A stretch of 34,260 bases of DNA from Bacteroidia bacterium (GTDB lineage Bacteria; Bacteroidota; Bacteroidia; UKL13-3), in the NCBI GenBank assembly GCA_023151275.1, contig JAKLJI010000029.1, positions 3,436 to 37,695 on the forward strand. Reading direction: 5' to 3'. Positions 16,631 to 24,861 of the stretch are shown one piece after another. Below the pieces are notes generated by a model. It had not been told where the DNA came from. It made no database searches and saw only the letters and a program-made list of their open reading frames with translations. Both the position numbers and the translations under genes were made by a program. The stretch's first letter is position 1, and each line of letters starts with the position of its first letter.

Positions 16631-19171
16631 ATGAGAAAACTAGCTATTTTATTTATTCCGTTAATTCTTTCAGGCGGATGCAAGTTAACCAAATCTTCGG
16701 ATTCAAAAGAACAGAAAATACTTGAAAAAGTAATCCTGGAAGATGTTGTGATAAAAGCTTCAAATTCAGCCAAACCCGTGCCATTTCAGCCCATGGCTAA
16801 CCGCATGGCCGATTTGCTGCATACCCGATTGGAATTAAACTTCAACCTAAGCAACCAAACTGTGGCAGGTAAAGCCACATTAAAACTCAAACCCTTTGCA
16901 GACCCAATTACTAATGTCCACTTGGATGCTCAGGGTTTTGAATTGCTGCATGTTGCAGAACTAAAAGGCAAAGACACGGTCAACCTGAATTACAGCTACA
17001 AAGACCAGGTAATTCAGATAAACTTAGCCGCTACAAAATCGGAATACGATACCTTCGTGGTGTATATCGATTACATTGCCAAACCCAATCAAATCAAAGG
17101 CCAGGGCGGAAAAGCAATCACCGATAACAAAGGGCTTTATTTCATCAATCCGGATGGAAAAGACCCCAATAAACCTACCCAAATTTGGACTCAAGGAGAA
17201 ACACGTCACAATTCCTGCTGGTTTCCAACCATTGATGAACCTGCCGAAAAACACACATCCGAGTTTTTTATTACCATACCCGAAAACTGGGTGAGCCTTA
17301 GCAATGGCCTTCTCATTTCATCCAAACCTGCTACAAAAGGGTTTAAAACCGATTATTGGAAACAAAATCTGCCTCATTCAACCTATCTATCCATGTTAGC
17401 CGTTGGCGATTTTAAAATCACCAAAGACAGCTGGAGAGGAAAGGAAGTTTCGTATTACCTCGAACCCGATTACCATCGATATGCACGAACCATCTTTGGC
17501 AAAACCCCTCGCATGATTGAGTTTTTCTCGCAACTTACCGGAGTTGCTTATCCCTGGGAAAAGTTCTCACAGGTGGTTGCTCGCGATTTTGTGAGCGGAG
17601 CCATGGAAAATACAAGCGCGGTTTTGCATTACGAAGGCGTTCAACACTCAGACCGTGAGCATCTCGATAAACCACAGGATGATATCATCGTACACGAGCT
17701 TTTTCACCATTGGTTTGGCGATTTGGTTACAGCCCGCAGCTGGAGCCAGCTCCCACTCAACGAAAGTTTTGCCAGCTATGGTGAATACCTGTGGAACGAA
17801 CATGAATTTGGATACCGCACCGCCGGTTACCATTTTGAACGAAGCCTGAATGCTTACATCCGCTCAAAACACAAACACAAAACCCCACCTATTCGCTACA
17901 GATACCGTGATCCAGATGAACTTTTTGATGTGCTCAGCTACCAAAAAGGCGCGCGCATTCTGCATTACCTGCGTTATCAATTAGGCGACTCTGCCTTCTT
18001 TAGAGGAATTCGTTTCTACCTTACAACACATGCATTCAAAGCCTGCGATATTCATGACCTCAGGCACGCATTTGAAGAAGCATCAGGAAGAGATTTGACC
18101 GCATTTTTCGACCGCTGGTTTCTTAGCGGAGGACACCCGATTTTGGATATTGAACATTTGGAAGCTACAAACGAAAGGTCCTTCAAACTTGTAATCAAAC
18201 AAATTCAAGATAGCAGCATGGGCATTTTCCACTTGCCCATTTCCGTCCGTGCCTTCCGAGAAAACCTCCCCGACTCTGTTTTTTGTCTGGTTTCTGAAAC
18301 CCGTTACATGGAACAGGAAATCAAAATTGAGGGCTTGTTAAGTGTTTGTGTAGATGAAAATGCTGCCCTTCCCGGACAGCTTTTTGAAAAAAAATCCATG
18401 CAGGCCTGGCTAACACAATTAGGCTCCAATCAAATTGCCTACGGTGCTTTTCTTCGCGCAGCAAAAGAACTCGCCAATCGCGATGGGGAAAAGGTAAAAA
18501 CTCATGCGGGAGAATTAATCAAATCTTTGCTTCATAGCCCGGAATGGACAACACGACTTCAAGCCATCAACCTCTGTTTGCACCATAGCTCACTCAACGA
18601 TTTGCTAGTCTCAGATTTGCAAAATCTTGCACGCACCGATAAAGAAAGTAGGGTTCGCGCAGAGGCACTGGTTGCCTTAGGTGGACAAGGAAAGTCACAA
18701 TTGCCTGAATTAATCTTCGCACTCAACGACTCCTCCTATCAAGTGGTTTCAACGGCTATTGGACTGTTGGCCTCCTTGCATGCAGATACCGCATTGCTCT
18801 TTGCTAGTCGTTTAGAGCATGAACCTAGCGGCGAATTGCAAGAAACCCTATCAGACATTTATGCAGGAAAAAGAACCCCACAAAAACTCAATTATTTCAA
18901 ATCGGTTTTAGGGAAGTTTGGACTTTACCGACATGCCATTTTCAGAAACTTCTGCGATTACCTATCAACGCTTGAAGGACAAGAAACCATGAATGGCCTA
19001 TCGCTGTTAAAATCCTATGTACAACAAAGCAGCGACAAAGACCTTCCTTTAAAAACCGAACGCTTCCTCAACAAATGGATCAAAGAAATTGAACAAACAA
19101 AAAAACAGAACTCCGAGCTTTTGTTAAAAGAACTAAAAGCCCTGCAGGAAAAGTTATCAAGCCAGGAATAA
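16631..19171 (+). CDS. M1-family aminopeptidase, lipoprotein
   Basis: The 846-residue protein starts with a lipoprotein signal (lipobox LSGGC, Cys17). It has the M1 (gluzincin) fold: an N-terminal beta domain, the substrate-binding GAMEN motif (about residues 323-327), the zinc-binding HELFHHWFGD (H355, E356, H359) and the third ligand E378 in NESFASY, exactly HExxH-x18-E. A catalytic-domain helical part follows, and the C-terminal ~250 residues contain HEAT-like repeats (SRVRAEALVALGG, YQVVSTAIGLLASL). Such enzymes remove N-terminal residues from peptides, here probably in the periplasm or on the outer membrane for nutrition. It is divergent from the biotin carrier gene. Function is confident; substrate preference unknown. 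Confidence 0.95.
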   Translation: MRKLAILFIPLILSGGCKLTKSSDSKEQKILEKVILEDVVIKASNSAKPVPFQPMANRMADLLHTRLELNFNLSNQTVAGKATLKLKPFADPITNVHLDAQGFELLHVAELKGKDTVNLNYSYKDQVIQINLAATKSEYDTFVVYIDYIAKPNQIKGQGGKAITDNKGLYFINPDGKDPNKPTQIWTQGETRHNSCWFPTIDEPAEKHTSEFFITIPENWVSLSNGLLISSKPATKGFKTDYWKQNLPHSTYLSMLAVGDFKITKDSWRGKEVSYYLEPDYHRYARTIFGKTPRMIEFFSQLTGVAYPWEKFSQVVARDFVSGAMENTSAVLHYEGVQHSDREHLDKPQDDIIVHELFHHWFGDLVTARSWSQLPLNESFASYGEYLWNEHEFGYRTAGYHFERSLNAYIRSKHKHKTPPIRYRYRDPDELFDVLSYQKGARILHYLRYQLGDSAFFRGIRFYLTTHAFKACDIHDLRHAFEEASGRDLTAFFDRWFLSGGHPILDIEHLEATNERSFKLVIKQIQDSSMGIFHLPISVRAFRENLPDSVFCLVSETRYMEQEIKIEGLLSVCVDENAALPGQLFEKKSMQAWLTQLGSNQIAYGAFLRAAKELANRDGEKVKTHAGELIKSLLHSPEWTTRLQAINLCLHHSSLNDLLVSDLQNLARTDKESRVRAEALVALGGQGKSQLPELIFALNDSSYQVVSTAIGLLASLHADTALLFASRLEHEPSGELQETLSDIYAGKRTPQKLNYFKSVLGKFGLYRHAIFRNFCDYLSTLEGQETMNGLSLLKSYVQQSSDKDLPLKTERFLNKWIKEIEQTKKQNSELLLKELKALQEKLSSQE

Positions 19172-19182
19172 GCAATAATTCA

Positions 19183-19220
19183 ACACAAAAAAAGCCGGTT
19201 AATTCCGGCTTTTTTTGTGT
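19183..19220. terminator. Bidirectional terminator between convergent genes
   Basis: ACACAAAAAAAGCCGG (19183-19198) is exactly complementary to 19205-19220 across a 6-nt loop, and the A/T-runs make it active in both directions. It lies between the convergent aminopeptidase (ends 19171) and DUF1223 (ends 19237) genes. Confidence 0.93.
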
Positions 19221-19236
19221 GTATTATATCATCAAA

Positions 19237-20034
19237 TCAAGGCTTAAACACCAACTGATCCACCGCTACAACCCGCATGCTGCCGCGGTGCTGAAGAAAG
19301 CCAATCAAGCGGTAATTATCCAGATTAATCGTAGGATGAACATAGATTTTTAGGTAATCATCATCTTTACTAACCGATAAGCTTGCCATTCTGCGCACCA
19401 CATTGCTATGGTGCAAAACCCGGTCTTTGTTCTCCCCCGCTGTAATTTCAGACTGAATACTTTTCTGCACCAAAACAGCATGAAAATCGAGCGAATCCAA
19501 TGGCCCCCAGGCTTTATATCCAACAATCAGACTATCCTCTCCGGGAATGGCAGAAATTTTCAAGCGCATAAAATTGGGTGTGGGCCTGGCCAGATTTTGG
19601 GTAATCTCAACCCCTATCCGCTTTTTATCCGAACCCGCTTTAGGCTTTCCGCCATTTACCAAAGCCATTGGCGTATAGTAGCTGGGTTCATTGTGCACTT
19701 TGCAATAAGCCAACTGCCGCTTCGAATACATCGAATCCGAATACGGATCAACCCAACCCGATTTATTCCAATAATCCACGTGGTAATCAATTACGTAAAC
19801 CGGCGTTTGCGAACTATCACTCAAGTGAATCACTTCCTGCATAAACGCATCAGCAAAGGGACAAGAACTGCATCCTTCCGAACTAAAGAGTTCAATAAGA
19901 ACATTGTTTTGATACATGGGCACCTGGCCATTGGGCGTAAAAATATCCTTGTTTTGCTGCGCATAAGCCTGCGGAACTGCAACAATCAAGAGTCCTACCA
20001 AGGCAACAAGAAAACGAAATTCAAATTTCACCAT
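19237..20034 (-). CDS. DUF1223 family thioredoxin-like periplasmic protein
   Basis: The 265-residue protein starts at ATG 20034, where a signal peptide begins (MVKFEFRFLVALVGLLIVAV, cleavage near AYA-QQ). The mature part opens with LIELFSSEGCSSCPFAD, a thioredoxin-like CxxC (C55, C58), and continues with DYHVDYWNKSGWVDP and YYTPMALVNGG, the hallmark blocks of DUF1223. Members are predicted thiol-disulfide or redox proteins with a thioredoxin fold; the physiological partner is unknown. An upstream extension to 20094 is rejected because it lacks a signal and an exact -7 box sits inside it, 4 nt before the chosen ATG. The gene is divergent from prfB. Confidence 0.92.
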   Translation of the reverse strand: MVKFEFRFLVALVGLLIVAVPQAYAQQNKDIFTPNGQVPMYQNNVLIELFSSEGCSSCPFADAFMQEVIHLSDSSQTPVYVIDYHVDYWNKSGWVDPYSDSMYSKRQLAYCKVHNEPSYYTPMALVNGGKPKAGSDKKRIGVEITQNLARPTPNFMRLKISAIPGEDSLIVGYKAWGPLDSLDFHAVLVQKSIQSEITAGENKDRVLHHSNVVRRMASLSVSKDDDYLKIYVHPTINLDNYRLIGFLQHRGSMRVVAVDQLVFKP

Positions 20035-20038
20035 AGCA

Positions 20039-20046
20039 CAAACATA
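20039..20046 (-). promoter_or_regulatory. -7 box of the DUF1223 gene
   Basis: Read on the minus strand this is TATGTTTG, an exact TAnnTTTG match, followed by only 4 nt before the ATG at 20034. This predicts a leaderless or nearly leaderless transcript. A matching -33 TTTG was not found. Confidence 0.5.
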
Positions 20047-20124
20047 AGAAAGGGTTCGATTAAAGGATGCGTAGAATACCCCCAAGGGTTGCATTCTTCC
20101 TTCAACGGTCTGATTTATTGCTGG

Positions 20125-20156
20125 TTTGGCTTAACCCCTGAAATTGCCTAGTTTTG
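20125..20156 (+). promoter_or_regulatory. Predicted promoter of prfB
   Basis: TTTG (20125-20128) and TAGTTTTG (20149-20156) are separated by 20 nt, matching the Bacteroidota -33/-7 arrangement. The -7 box ends 4 nt before the prfB ATG at 20161, so transcription would begin at or just before the start codon. Confidence 0.6.
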
Positions 20157-20160
20157 CGGC

Positions 20161-21241
20161 ATGACAAACGATCAGTTGAAAGACCTGAGATTTAGGGTAG
20201 ATGCCCTGAGGAGGTATCTTTGACATCGATAGCAAGCTACTCGATATCCAAGAAGAAGAGGCCATGAGCCGTCAGCCCGGATTTTGGGACGACCCCAAAA
20301 AAGCCGAGCAAATTTTAAAAGCTACCAAACAAAAGAAAATCTGGACCGATGCCTACGAAGCCTGCACTGGCAAAGTAGACGACCTCTCCGTTTTGTATGA
20401 GTTTTTTCAAGCCGGAGAAGGAACTGAAGACGAGCTGGAGGCCAATTACCAGGATGTGCTTCAGGCCGTTGAAGAATTGGAATTCAAAAACATGCTCAGT
20501 TCAGAGGAAGACCAAATGAACTGTGTCATTCAAATCAACTCCGGGGCAGGTGGTACAGAAAGTCAGGATTGGGCAGAAATGCTCATGCGCATGTACCTGA
20601 TGTATGCAGATAAACACGGTCTGAAAGCCGCTGTTTTGGATGAACAAGCGGGTGATGGTGCCGGTATAAAATCCTGCTCCATTGAAGTTGAAGGCGATTT
20701 TGCCTACGGCTACCTCAAAGGTGAAAACGGCGTTCACCGCATGGTGCGCATTTCACCCTTCGATTCCAATGCCCGTCGCCATACGTCCTTTGCTTCCGTT
20801 TACTGCTATCCTATTGTTGACGATTCCATTGAAATTGAAGTAAAAGACGCGGATATCGAAATTCAAACCTCACGCTCAGGTGGTGCAGGCGGACAAAATG
20901 TAAACAAGGTAGAAACCAAGGTGCAGCTTACCCACAAACCAACCGGAATTGTCATTGTATGCCAGGTTGAACGCTCGCAAAGTGCCAACCGCGAACGCGC
21001 TTTGAAAATGCTCAAATCGCAGTTGTACGAACTCGAACTGCGCAAACGTAACGACGAACGCGCTAAAATTGAAGCCGGTAAAAAGAAAATCGAATGGGGC
21101 TCTCAAATCCGCAACTACGTTTTTCACCCCTACAAACTCGTAAAAGACTTACGCACCGGCGTAGAAACCTCCGATACCATCGGCGTAATGGATGGCAACC
21201 TCGACCCATTCATCAAAGCCTACCTCATGGAATTCAATTAA
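20161..21241 (+). CDS. prfB: Peptide chain release factor 2 (programmed +1 frameshift)
   Basis: RF2 recognises UAA and UGA and releases the peptide. The gene is in two frames: 20161-20220 (20 codons, [20 protein letters not shown]) then an in-frame TGA at 20221; reading resumes at 20222 as GAC after a +1 shift. The signal is textbook: AGGAGG (20209-20214) just before CTT TGA C, which stimulates the slip. The joined product is about 359 residues, normal for RF2. The codon-reading SPF tripeptide is at about 198-200 and the catalytic GGQ at about 243-245 in [11 protein letters not shown]. The internal open frame begins with ATG at 20264, but it lacks the N-terminus and is not the true start. RF2 thereby autoregulates: scarce RF2 favours shifting. 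A terminator follows the stop. Confidence 0.96.
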
Positions 21242-21264
21242 TTCAATACATCTAACACCCAAAA

Positions 21265-21291
21265 GGCCTGCCCAACAGCAGGCTTTTTTTA
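21265..21291 (+). terminator. Intrinsic terminator after prfB
   Basis: GCCTGC (21266-21271) and GCAGGC (21278-21283) form a short stem followed by seven T, 25 bp past the stop codon. Confidence 0.8.
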
Positions 21292-21299
21292 TGGAACAA

Positions 21300-21520
21300 C
21301 AAATGCATCTGTAGGGGCCCTGTGCCCGGTAATGCAAAGCCCTGCCAATTCAAAATTCGTTTCCACCGGGCGCACCGGGCTTTCCGCTTGTAATCCTCGC
21401 CCGGATTTGCAGGTGGCTGTAAGCACTGCAAAGAGCTTCTTAGGTCGCTTTTGCAGCGCAACACCCACCGCAACCCGGCCTGTGGGTTACCGCTTCAATC
21501 CCTGGTCCAAATCCAACTAA
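21300..21520. repeat. GC-rich repeat-like intergenic sequence
   Basis: This stretch is clearly more GC-rich than its surroundings and has internal echoes (CACCGGGCGCACCGGGCTT, then CGCCCGGA; also GTGCCCGG). No tRNA or gene fits. The composition resembles dispersed non-coding repeats seen in Bacteroidota genomes, but copy number cannot be tested here. Together with the flanks it fills the 330-bp gap between prfB and the small membrane-protein gene. Confidence 0.35.
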
Positions 21521-21572
21521 CAAACCATTCCAACCTTACCAATGCATGAAGCTGTAAGTTGAATAAGTTGAA

Positions 21573-21701
21573 CTAGTTCTTTTTCCCAAAATAACGCAAC
21601 GCTAAAAAAATGATCAGCACAACTAAAGCCAAAGGAAAGAGTATAAGCATCCATTCCCCGAAACCCAGATTTCCCAGAAAATTAAATAAGAACTTTTTCA
21701 T
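21573..21701 (-). CDS. 42-residue single-span membrane protein
   Basis: An ATG at 21701 opens a 42-codon frame ending TAG (21573-21575). The product starts MKKFLFNFLGNLGFGEW and continues into a long hydrophobic segment (about residues 18-35, LILFPLALVVLIIFLAL), ending RYFGKKN, which is an ideal one-pass membrane topology with positive charges at the C-terminus. The composition would be unlikely in a random frame. I do not recognise a family, but small proteins of this type are often missed in annotation. No strong Shine-Dalgarno sequence precedes it, which is usual in this phylum. It lies 148 bp upstream of ssrA and points away from it. Confidence 0.62.
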   Translation of the reverse strand: MKKFLFNFLGNLGFGEWMLILFPLALVVLIIFLALRYFGKKN

Positions 21702-21818
21702 GCTTTTTGATTTTTGAGGTATTCCTAGGAGACTAAAATAAAAATTCCCCACTCAAAACCAATAAACCCAAATCAACCTTCGTGCACCAGAAAAACCAAA
21801 AAACAACTAAAAGAGCAT

Positions 21819-21826
21819 TATCTTTG
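21819..21826 (+). promoter_or_regulatory. -7 box of ssrA
   Basis: TATCTTTG is an exact TAnnTTTG match about 24 nt upstream of the mature tmRNA 5' end. That distance leaves a short 5' leader for RNase P to remove. The -33 part is not evident. Confidence 0.5.
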
Positions 21827-21849
21827 CACTACATTGTTATTTGACATTT

Positions 21850-22213
21850 GGGGCTGACCGGTATTGACGGGGTGCGCAAAGGCGTGTAAGCATGCAGTGC
21901 GTTGAGTGTGTTGGCACTTTAATCTCAATCCTTAAACTTCTAACTGGCGAGTCTAACTTCGCTATGGCTGCTTAATCAGGACGATTAAGCTGGCCTTCAG
22001 TACGGTAGTGTTTGTCTTGTTGCGCTACCACTAGTACTGTCATCAAACAGGATCTGTTAGTTGTGGGTTACCGGCATTTAACAGTATTTTGGTAACTTAG
22101 GCTAAAGTTGGCAAGAGAAGCGGCCTGCTTTGGCTGAAATCAATGCTTCGCTAAGCATGTAGAAAGCGCGACCAATCCACTTCCGGACCAGGGTTCAACT
22201 CCCTGCAGCTCCA
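21850..22213 (+). ncRNA. ssrA: Transfer-messenger RNA (tmRNA)
   Basis: The 5' end GGGGCTGACCGGTATTGACG and the 3' end with the T-loop-like GGTTCAACTCCCTGCAGCTCC form the tRNA-like domain; the acceptor stem GGGGCTG pairs with CAGCTCC with one G-U pair. The discriminator A is at 22213 and CCA is not encoded. The tag reading frame is at 21946-21975 and spells GESNFAMAA followed by TAA, the usual Bacteroidota-style tag starting with G and ending in a hydrophobic AMAA degron. With SmpB it rescues stalled ribosomes and marks the incomplete proteins for degradation. ssrA 3' ends are common integration sites, and accessory DNA begins right after it. Confidence 0.96.
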
Positions 22214-22214
22214 C

Positions 22215-22295
22215 GAGAAAAAGAAAGAGTAGGAAGAAAGAGTAAGAGTAAATTTTAGTGTTGCTCTTCTTCTCTACTCTTTCACTTTTTTCTTC
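22215..22295 (+). terminator. Terminator-like imperfect hairpin after ssrA
   Basis: A purine-rich arm (GAGAAAAAGAAAGAGTAGG and following) and a pyrimidine-rich arm (CTCTACTCTTTCACTTTTTT) are complementary over most of their length and close with T-rich sequence. It starts right after the tmRNA 3' end. Confidence 0.6.
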
Positions 22296-22460
22296 TTCTT
22301 ATTTCATTAAGCTCATCAAAACAGCTCTATCAAACAGGATAAAAGCTTAAGTAAATACCATCCAACTTTGCGTGCTTGGCATGTGCTCAATTTTAATAAG
22401 TTAAACTTTTAGTTTGGCTATAATATTTTCAATTTTTCGGCGCAAAATCACCAGTGCAAT

Positions 22461-22492
22461 AGTGCAATCATACATATCTGTATGATTGCACT
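22461..22492. repeat. Perfect 13-bp inverted repeat
   Basis: AGTGCAATCATAC (22461-22473) pairs exactly with GTATGATTGCACT (22480-22492) across ATATCT. AGTGCAAT also occurs just upstream at 22453-22460. No T-run follows, so it may be an operator or the end of a mobile element rather than a terminator. Confidence 0.6.
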
Positions 22493-22612
22493 AGAGATAT
22501 GATTTTAGCACATCCGTCCAAGACGTTTAAAAATTAGGGCATAAAAAAAGGAGTTGGTTCCGGAAGAATCCGGCATGTTTGATTTACAACAAAAAAACAA
22601 ACCAACTCCATC

Positions 22613-23022
22613 GTGAATATCACTCTTTTTGCCCAAATTTTCCAATTCGTTTCTCGAGAAATTTTGACCAGGCTGGTAGATAAATATCAATCCAACAAAC
22701 ATTGTAAGGGAAATGATACCTGGTCACACTTTGTTACCATGGTTTTTGTCAGTTTTCGCAGTCCAATAGCCTGAATGATGTCTGTAATGGAATGCGTTTA
22801 GCCACAGGGAATCTGAATCATCATGGGGTTAAGAAGGCCATGAAGAAATCTTCGTTATCCTATTGCAATCAACATAGAAACTGGGAGTTTTTCCGGGATG
22901 TGTAGTATTCCTTGTATGACCAGTTAGCCGGTTCAATATCCAAATCGCGCAAACTGCTTCCAAAGCGCAGTATCTATCTGTTGGACTCAATAGAGCCTGA
23001 AGCACTACGACGACGCATGTGA
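22613..23022 (+). pseudogene. IS4-family transposase remnant (N-terminal part)
   Basis: The frame beginning GTGAATATCACT translates as VNITLFAQIFQFVSREILTR, the N-terminal DUF4372 domain pattern of Bacteroidota IS4-family transposases. A frameshift near 22755-22770 moves the homology to the next frame (NSLNDVCNGMRLATGNLNHH, then CNQHRNWEFFRDV), where a TAG interrupts FRDV-YSLYDQLAG. Homology ends at IYLLDS, where the first catalytic Asp of the DDE triad would be, and the rest of the gene is gone. It is therefore truncated, frameshifted and has a stop: an inactive scar. Confidence 0.75.
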
Positions 23023-23037
23023 TTTGGATATTATTTT

Positions 23038-24659
23038 TTAGTTTCTGTTACTTAATAATTTTAAAATTCTATTTCCAGCCGCTGTTATCTGGTAGGTTTG
23101 ATTTGGATGCGTTCTTTCTTCGGGAAATGCCATTTCAACCCAACCATTTTCTATTAATGGGTCAAGGTATTTAGCCCTATTTTTTGTTTGGTTGCTTAAA
23201 TCCATTTTTTCAAACAATTCACTCCTTTTCATTCGAACGCTTAGAATTTCTAAAATTTCATAAACTCTATCGTGAACCTCTGTATTAATTATATCTATAG
23301 CCAAATTTCCAACTCCGTTACTAGCTCCGTTACTAGCTCCGTTACCAAAATCTAAAATATCTTCTAAGTCTTTGAAAACAGGGACATTTACTCCGTTACT
23401 AGCTCCGTTACTCATACCATCGTGGGCAGGCAAAGTAGCTAGTACATAGGTGCTGGTTTCATCGGTATCAAAAGAAGGAACAGGGGAACCGTTATCAGCC
23501 ATTGCTTTATAAATTGTTGGAAATCCAGTACCTCTACCTTCGGTTAAATGTAATTCTTTAAGAAAATCACCAATGCGTCTATTTCTATACTCCCTGGCTA
23601 CAATTCGTCTGTGGGTTTTTAAAACTGTTGTATTTACAGGAGGAACTGGGCCTGGAAAACTTAATATTTCAATTTTATCGGGCCATACCTGTGTTTCAAT
23701 TGGGCTTCCCAATTCATAACTTTTATGATACACAGCGTTAGAAAGCGCCTCTTCAACTGCTGAATAAGGGAAATTATAAAATCTGTTGGCTTCCGCCTTG
23801 TTTGCAACTTTTACTACTTGTTCGGCAATTATATTGGTTTGAAAAAAAGATAAAGTATCACGCAACTGCTTTTGTAAGGGCCCCTTAAAATAATATTCTT
23901 TATAGTTCGTGCTTGAATTGTCATTATGCCAAACCAGTTCAATCCAAGCTCGATTGAAAAATCGTTCAGGCTCTTTGCAAAAAAAAGTAATCCAACATTT
24001 ACTGGTCGCAGATTTTCATTTGATCCTTTTGCTATAAACATGGATCTACATCAATCTTCAAACGACATAGTTTTACTTTCTTCAAATAAGCCACTTTTTA
24101 CTTCTTGGAGATACGCTTGAATCAGTCCTAAATCCAAATCCTGAATACTTGCCTGATTATTTATACGATCGTCAAATGGAACACGTGCAGTTAGCTCTTG
24201 TAAGCGCCTTAATATTTCGCCTCTGGCAATTATACTGTTTGACCCAACGCGCACATAGGCTTCCCGCGCACCACCATTAGCACCTAAGGAGGATGGAGCT
24301 GTATAAATACGATTATCTCCAGCAGGACACCATAAAACTAAAATTTGTTTCTCTTGCAAAATATATGGTTGCACAATTGGGAAATAATTTGGCTGAACTT
24401 TATTTCCAAGCTCAATAATTTTCTTTTGAATGGCATCTACTTGCTCATATTGTAACCCAGCAGGAGGAAAAATGGGTTGTCCGTCATTTTCAGCAATACC
24501 AATAATTATGTAACCACCACCCCAATTATGCAGGTCGTTGGCAAACGCGCAAATAGAATGAATTACATCTTCTGGATTCCAGCCTAGTTTAAACTCAAGC
24601 CGTTCCCATTCAATTGTATTGCCGTGTACTAACTCTTCAATATTAATCGGAAGTGCCAT
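23038..24659 (-). pseudogene. AlbA_2 / HATPase_c_4 ATP-binding protein, broken gene
   Basis: Three consecutive pieces on the minus strand reconstruct one ~540-residue protein of the AlbA_2 (Schlafen-like) plus RecG-like HATPase_c_4 type. The first piece (24659-24051) has the AlbA_2 pattern EFKLGWNPEDVIHSICAFAN and GGGYIIIGIAE. An in-frame TGA (24051-24053) follows FED, after which the same frame continues CRSMFIAKGSNENLRPVNVGLLFF. An A8 run at 23979-23986 then shifts the frame; the correct continuation (KEPERFFNRAW, then KGPLQKQLRDTLSFF) runs into the last piece, which has NFPYSAVEEALSNAVYH and LTEGRGTGFPT (ATP-binding). A tandem SNGA repeat and a C-terminal winged-helix region complete it. 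Such proteins are predicted transcriptional regulators or defence-associated; two lesions make it a pseudogene. The A8 lesion could be a sequencing error, the nonsense codon less so. Confidence 0.85.
23311..23413. repeat. 12-bp tandem repeats within the broken gene
   Basis: CTCCGTTACTAG repeats occur at 23311-23346 (three units) and 23390-23413 (two units), separated by 43 bp. They encode the SNGA/SNGV tetrapeptide in a linker between the ATP-binding domain and the winged-helix region. The gene as a whole is disrupted elsewhere. Confidence 0.75.
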
Positions 24660-24861
24660 TTGAAAAATTATATCTAACGTAATTAAGGTTAAAATATACT
24701 ACTGTAAGCGAAATATTCAAGTAAAACGATAACTCACAATTTCAATTCAATAATATAAAGGAATTTATCTACAAACAAAAGCCCCACGAACTTCTCAGTG
24801 AGGCTATTACCAGAAAAATGGGGGTTGAAACTGGTAAATTCGTTGAAAAGGACTGAAAAAC
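24660..24861. other. AT-rich spacer between two pseudogenes
   Basis: Apart from the terminator at 24772-24805 nothing was recognised. Confidence 0.5.
24772..24805 (-). terminator. Intrinsic terminator for the truncated replication ATPase
   Basis: On the minus strand AGCCTCAC (24805-24798) pairs with GTGGGGCT (24787-24780) allowing one G-U, followed by TTTTGTTT. It lies 57 bp past the end of the fragment at 24862 and probably belonged to that gene. Confidence 0.5.

Larger units (their letters stand above)
22214..22612. other. Non-coding region between ssrA and IS remnant
   Basis: It contains the ssrA terminator, a perfect 13-bp inverted repeat at 22461-22492, and an inverted repeat (GGAGTTGGTT / AACCAACTCC, about 22550-22611) just before the transposase remnant that may be part of the element end. 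No gene was seen. Confidence 0.55.

Noticed and set aside
19408-20151. Long plus-strand frame antisense to the DUF1223 gene
   Set aside because: The minus-strand gene has a signal peptide, CxxC and family motifs; the antisense frame has none.
21300-21520. tRNA or rRNA fragment in the GC-rich patch after prfB
   Set aside because: No cloverleaf can be formed with a T-loop GTTC motif, and no rRNA-like conserved blocks were seen.
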